Shown here in pieces: positions 61,886 through 64,000 of a stretch of DNA of 64,000 nt. How positions within the stretch are numbered: position 1 is the stretch's first letter; each line of letters opens with the position of its first letter. The notes under the pieces were generated by a model. It searched no databases, was not told where the DNA came from, and worked only from the letters and a program-made list of their open reading frames with translations. The stretch is from assembly GCA_914767715.1 (NCBI GenBank), contig OU612066.1:39158283-39222282 (forward strand), given 5' to 3'. A program made the position numbers and the translations under genes. Source of the DNA: Membranipora membranacea (Eukaryota > Bryozoa > Gymnolaemata > Cheilostomatida > Membraniporidae).

Positions 61886-62497
61886 TCTTTTGAATATTTT
61901 GTCTAAAATATGGTTTATAATTCTGCTGTCAAAGCTATGGTTGTTGGTAACACAGGCTACTTCTCCTGCATGATTCAGTTTGCGTAATAATCTCAGCTAT
62001 TCGGGTCAGCATTTAACTAGATATAAAAGATACGTCAGCGAGATAAGAGTCAAGCTTGTCAAAGTGTAACTCAAATTATTAAAATATTAGAATGTTGGTA
62101 GAATACCATGTGATTAGATCTATCAATTCATCGGTGTGACAACTTTACCAGTCAAGCTATTTAAAATACAATTAGCTTTGCTGGAGCTGTCATGAGGGGG
62201 GATAATAATTGTCAGTTATGTAGGGATGTATTAATATGACAGTACACAGGTGTGTGAGGTCATTCTGTAACAAGTAAGCCCTCCTACCAGTTAATCTGTG
62301 TCTCTGCACAATTTTAGTGCTTGGCTGATCAACCAAGGAGCTTCTGATAGGAAGGAATACAACAGGAGTGTTTAGCTTGTTTGGGGCGGACTACAGCTGT
62401 GTCATAAACTTAAGTTTACGCTCCTCATTACTGTGAGTAAAGCTTCCTGTATAAAAGTACATCGATCAAAAATACAGATTCTCAAGGGCATCGTTAG

Positions 62498-62533
<36 letters not shown>

Positions 62534-63230
62534 TTAAAGTTAAAGTTAAACCAACACAGCAACAGTGCATCAGCAGAGATAGGATACGGGAGGGGGTAAA
62601 ACTTTTTAATTCTAAAATTAAATCTTAAATAAACATGTCAATTTAATATAAAGGGGTGGATTACGAGGGATATTCGTTAGAGTTGTAGCTGTATAGTGTA
62701 AGAAAACTTTTATTCTGGTAAATATTAAACAAAAATTTACTAAAAGTACATCAAAACCGTTTGATGGCACGACACATTCCAAATTACTAAATGCAAAGTT
62801 GTGATGGAGAGAGAGGGACAAATATCTTGTATCGTTGCATCATGGGAAGGGAGGGGGAGAGCTGATACCGTCTCCTAATAAATCATGAGAAATTAATTCT
62901 TTTCGTTCACAATTTTAACCTACAATTAGGTCTGTATATGTTAACAGGATCAGTGTGAGAGCCTGGAGCGAGCCTGGATGATCTGGTATGGTACCTAGTA
63001 TAACAAACAGCAGAACTAGCTAACTATCCCAAATATACACAACAGATAAGGATTCGGGGAAAGATTGGAAACGCAGATCTAAGGAGGAGTAGCTGGTATG
63101 TTTGATTATTTGACACTGATGCTTGTCCCTACTGATAGATGGGAGGAAATGATCAAGTTATATAAATAATGTGACAAGAGGACAGATAAGATTTGGTTAT
63201 TGATGTCTTCCCTGTACATATATTATAACA
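61886..63230 (+). repeat. About 1.35-kb direct duplication, copy 2 (downstream of the MFS gene)
   Basis: Direct copy of 56432-57829 with small indels, including a (GTT)n run at about 62498-62531 that the first copy lacks. Its ends coincide with loss of similarity near 63230. Confidence 0.88.
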
Positions 63231-64000
63231 ATAAGCGTATAAATCCTCTAGACTGGAAACTATTGGCTATTTGATACAGGCTCAGTGTCTTCTCTAATTC
63301 AGTGACGCGACGTTACTGCGCTACTCACTTTTTCTTAGTTATCTCCACATAAATTTAATGTATGAATAAAAGACCTTCTTATTTCTAAATATTACCACTA
63401 CAACTGGGTATAACCGGTGAGTTTTACAGAACATGTACTAATGAAGTATAAAATTTGATAAGTATACCGTGCCATCGGATATTGTGTGTGGCATAACAAC
63501 ATATATGCTATAGCATGTTTCTGGTCTTAACATTTGTTAAAAAATGGTGCGTCAATAACACTAGTTTGTTCCCTCAGAGGACGGTGGTGGTGGAGGGATA
63601 TTTAGAAAGCTGTGTATCAAATCAGTTTGTACCTATGGTGCGTCAACTTTTTCAGAGTTCAAGGTTATGCTCAGAATTTGACCTAATTAGCTGCATCTGA
63701 TCTTTCCAGCTGTCAGACGTGTTGACGTAAGATGGAAAACACTAATGGCCCATGAGTAAGGTCCGATTTCAAATGTATTTTTGTCAACTAAATGCTTAAA
63801 AGCTCAGAACACTTAGTCTTTGCTCTTCATGGTTCTTGCTCTTGGCTACTGATGGAATTTTAGTGCGGTGAACTAAAAAGAAACATCTCAGCCGCCATCA
63901 AAAGTAAATATAAACTGCAGATACAACACAAGCAAGTCACCTTGACCGCTGTGTAGTAGTGTATGGCACATCAGATTATTTGATCTTTACCGGTGATATC
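63231..64000. other. Right edge, nothing recognised
   Basis: No exon was recognised; the frame at 63515-63700 resembles nothing. If the duplication marks a tandem gene array, the next gene would begin beyond this edge. Confidence 0.45.

Overview
This is eukaryotic, animal DNA. It has spliced genes with GT-AG introns, AT-rich introns and spacers, many micro- and minisatellites, and a dense cluster of transposable elements. The gene families (Capicua, a CABIT-domain protein of the GAREM/THEMIS group, a secreted C-type lectin, an MFSD4/NaGLT1-like transporter) are metazoan. Small introns and R2-group and CR1/L2-type retrotransposons suggest an invertebrate; the phylum cannot be fixed from the sequence, and a ctenophore or a lophotrochozoan is only a guess.

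Layout. (1) 2575-13709, plus strand: the 3' part of a capicua (CIC) homologue, 12 exons in consistent phase, ending in the conserved C1 domain. The HMG box must lie to the left of the window. A Harbinger-like MITE and several tandem repeats sit in its introns. (2) 17819-24110, and possibly to 29513, plus strand: a secreted coiled-coil C-type lectin. Its CTLD is split by a phase-1 intron, and two different exons downstream (23608 and 29254) can each complete it, which suggests alternative C-terminal lectin halves. (3) 34491-30897, minus strand: a two-coding-exon CABIT protein resembling GAREM, with a nested transposon in its intron. (4) 38.1-55.0 kb: transposon country. It holds hAT-type MITEs with readable 8-bp target duplications, one of which carries a tRNA-like promoter; a 32-bp satellite inside a dispersed repeat; a broken CR1/L2-like LINE (minus strand) split by at least three later insertions; an intact 1,090-codon R2-group (RLE) retrotransposon flanked by 389-bp, nearly identical direct repeats; and a 1.36-kb near-perfect palindrome between TTAA sites. 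(5) 58169-61378, plus strand: a 488-residue MFS transporter whose first exon ends in a tandemly copied, in-frame splice donor. A ~1.35-kb direct duplication lies on both sides of this gene, hinting at a tandem gene array that continues to the right.

The four host genes have no evident shared pathway: a transcriptional repressor, a secreted lectin, a signalling adaptor and a membrane transporter. All exon structures were read by eye from splice consensus, phase and protein similarity; transcript evidence was not available.
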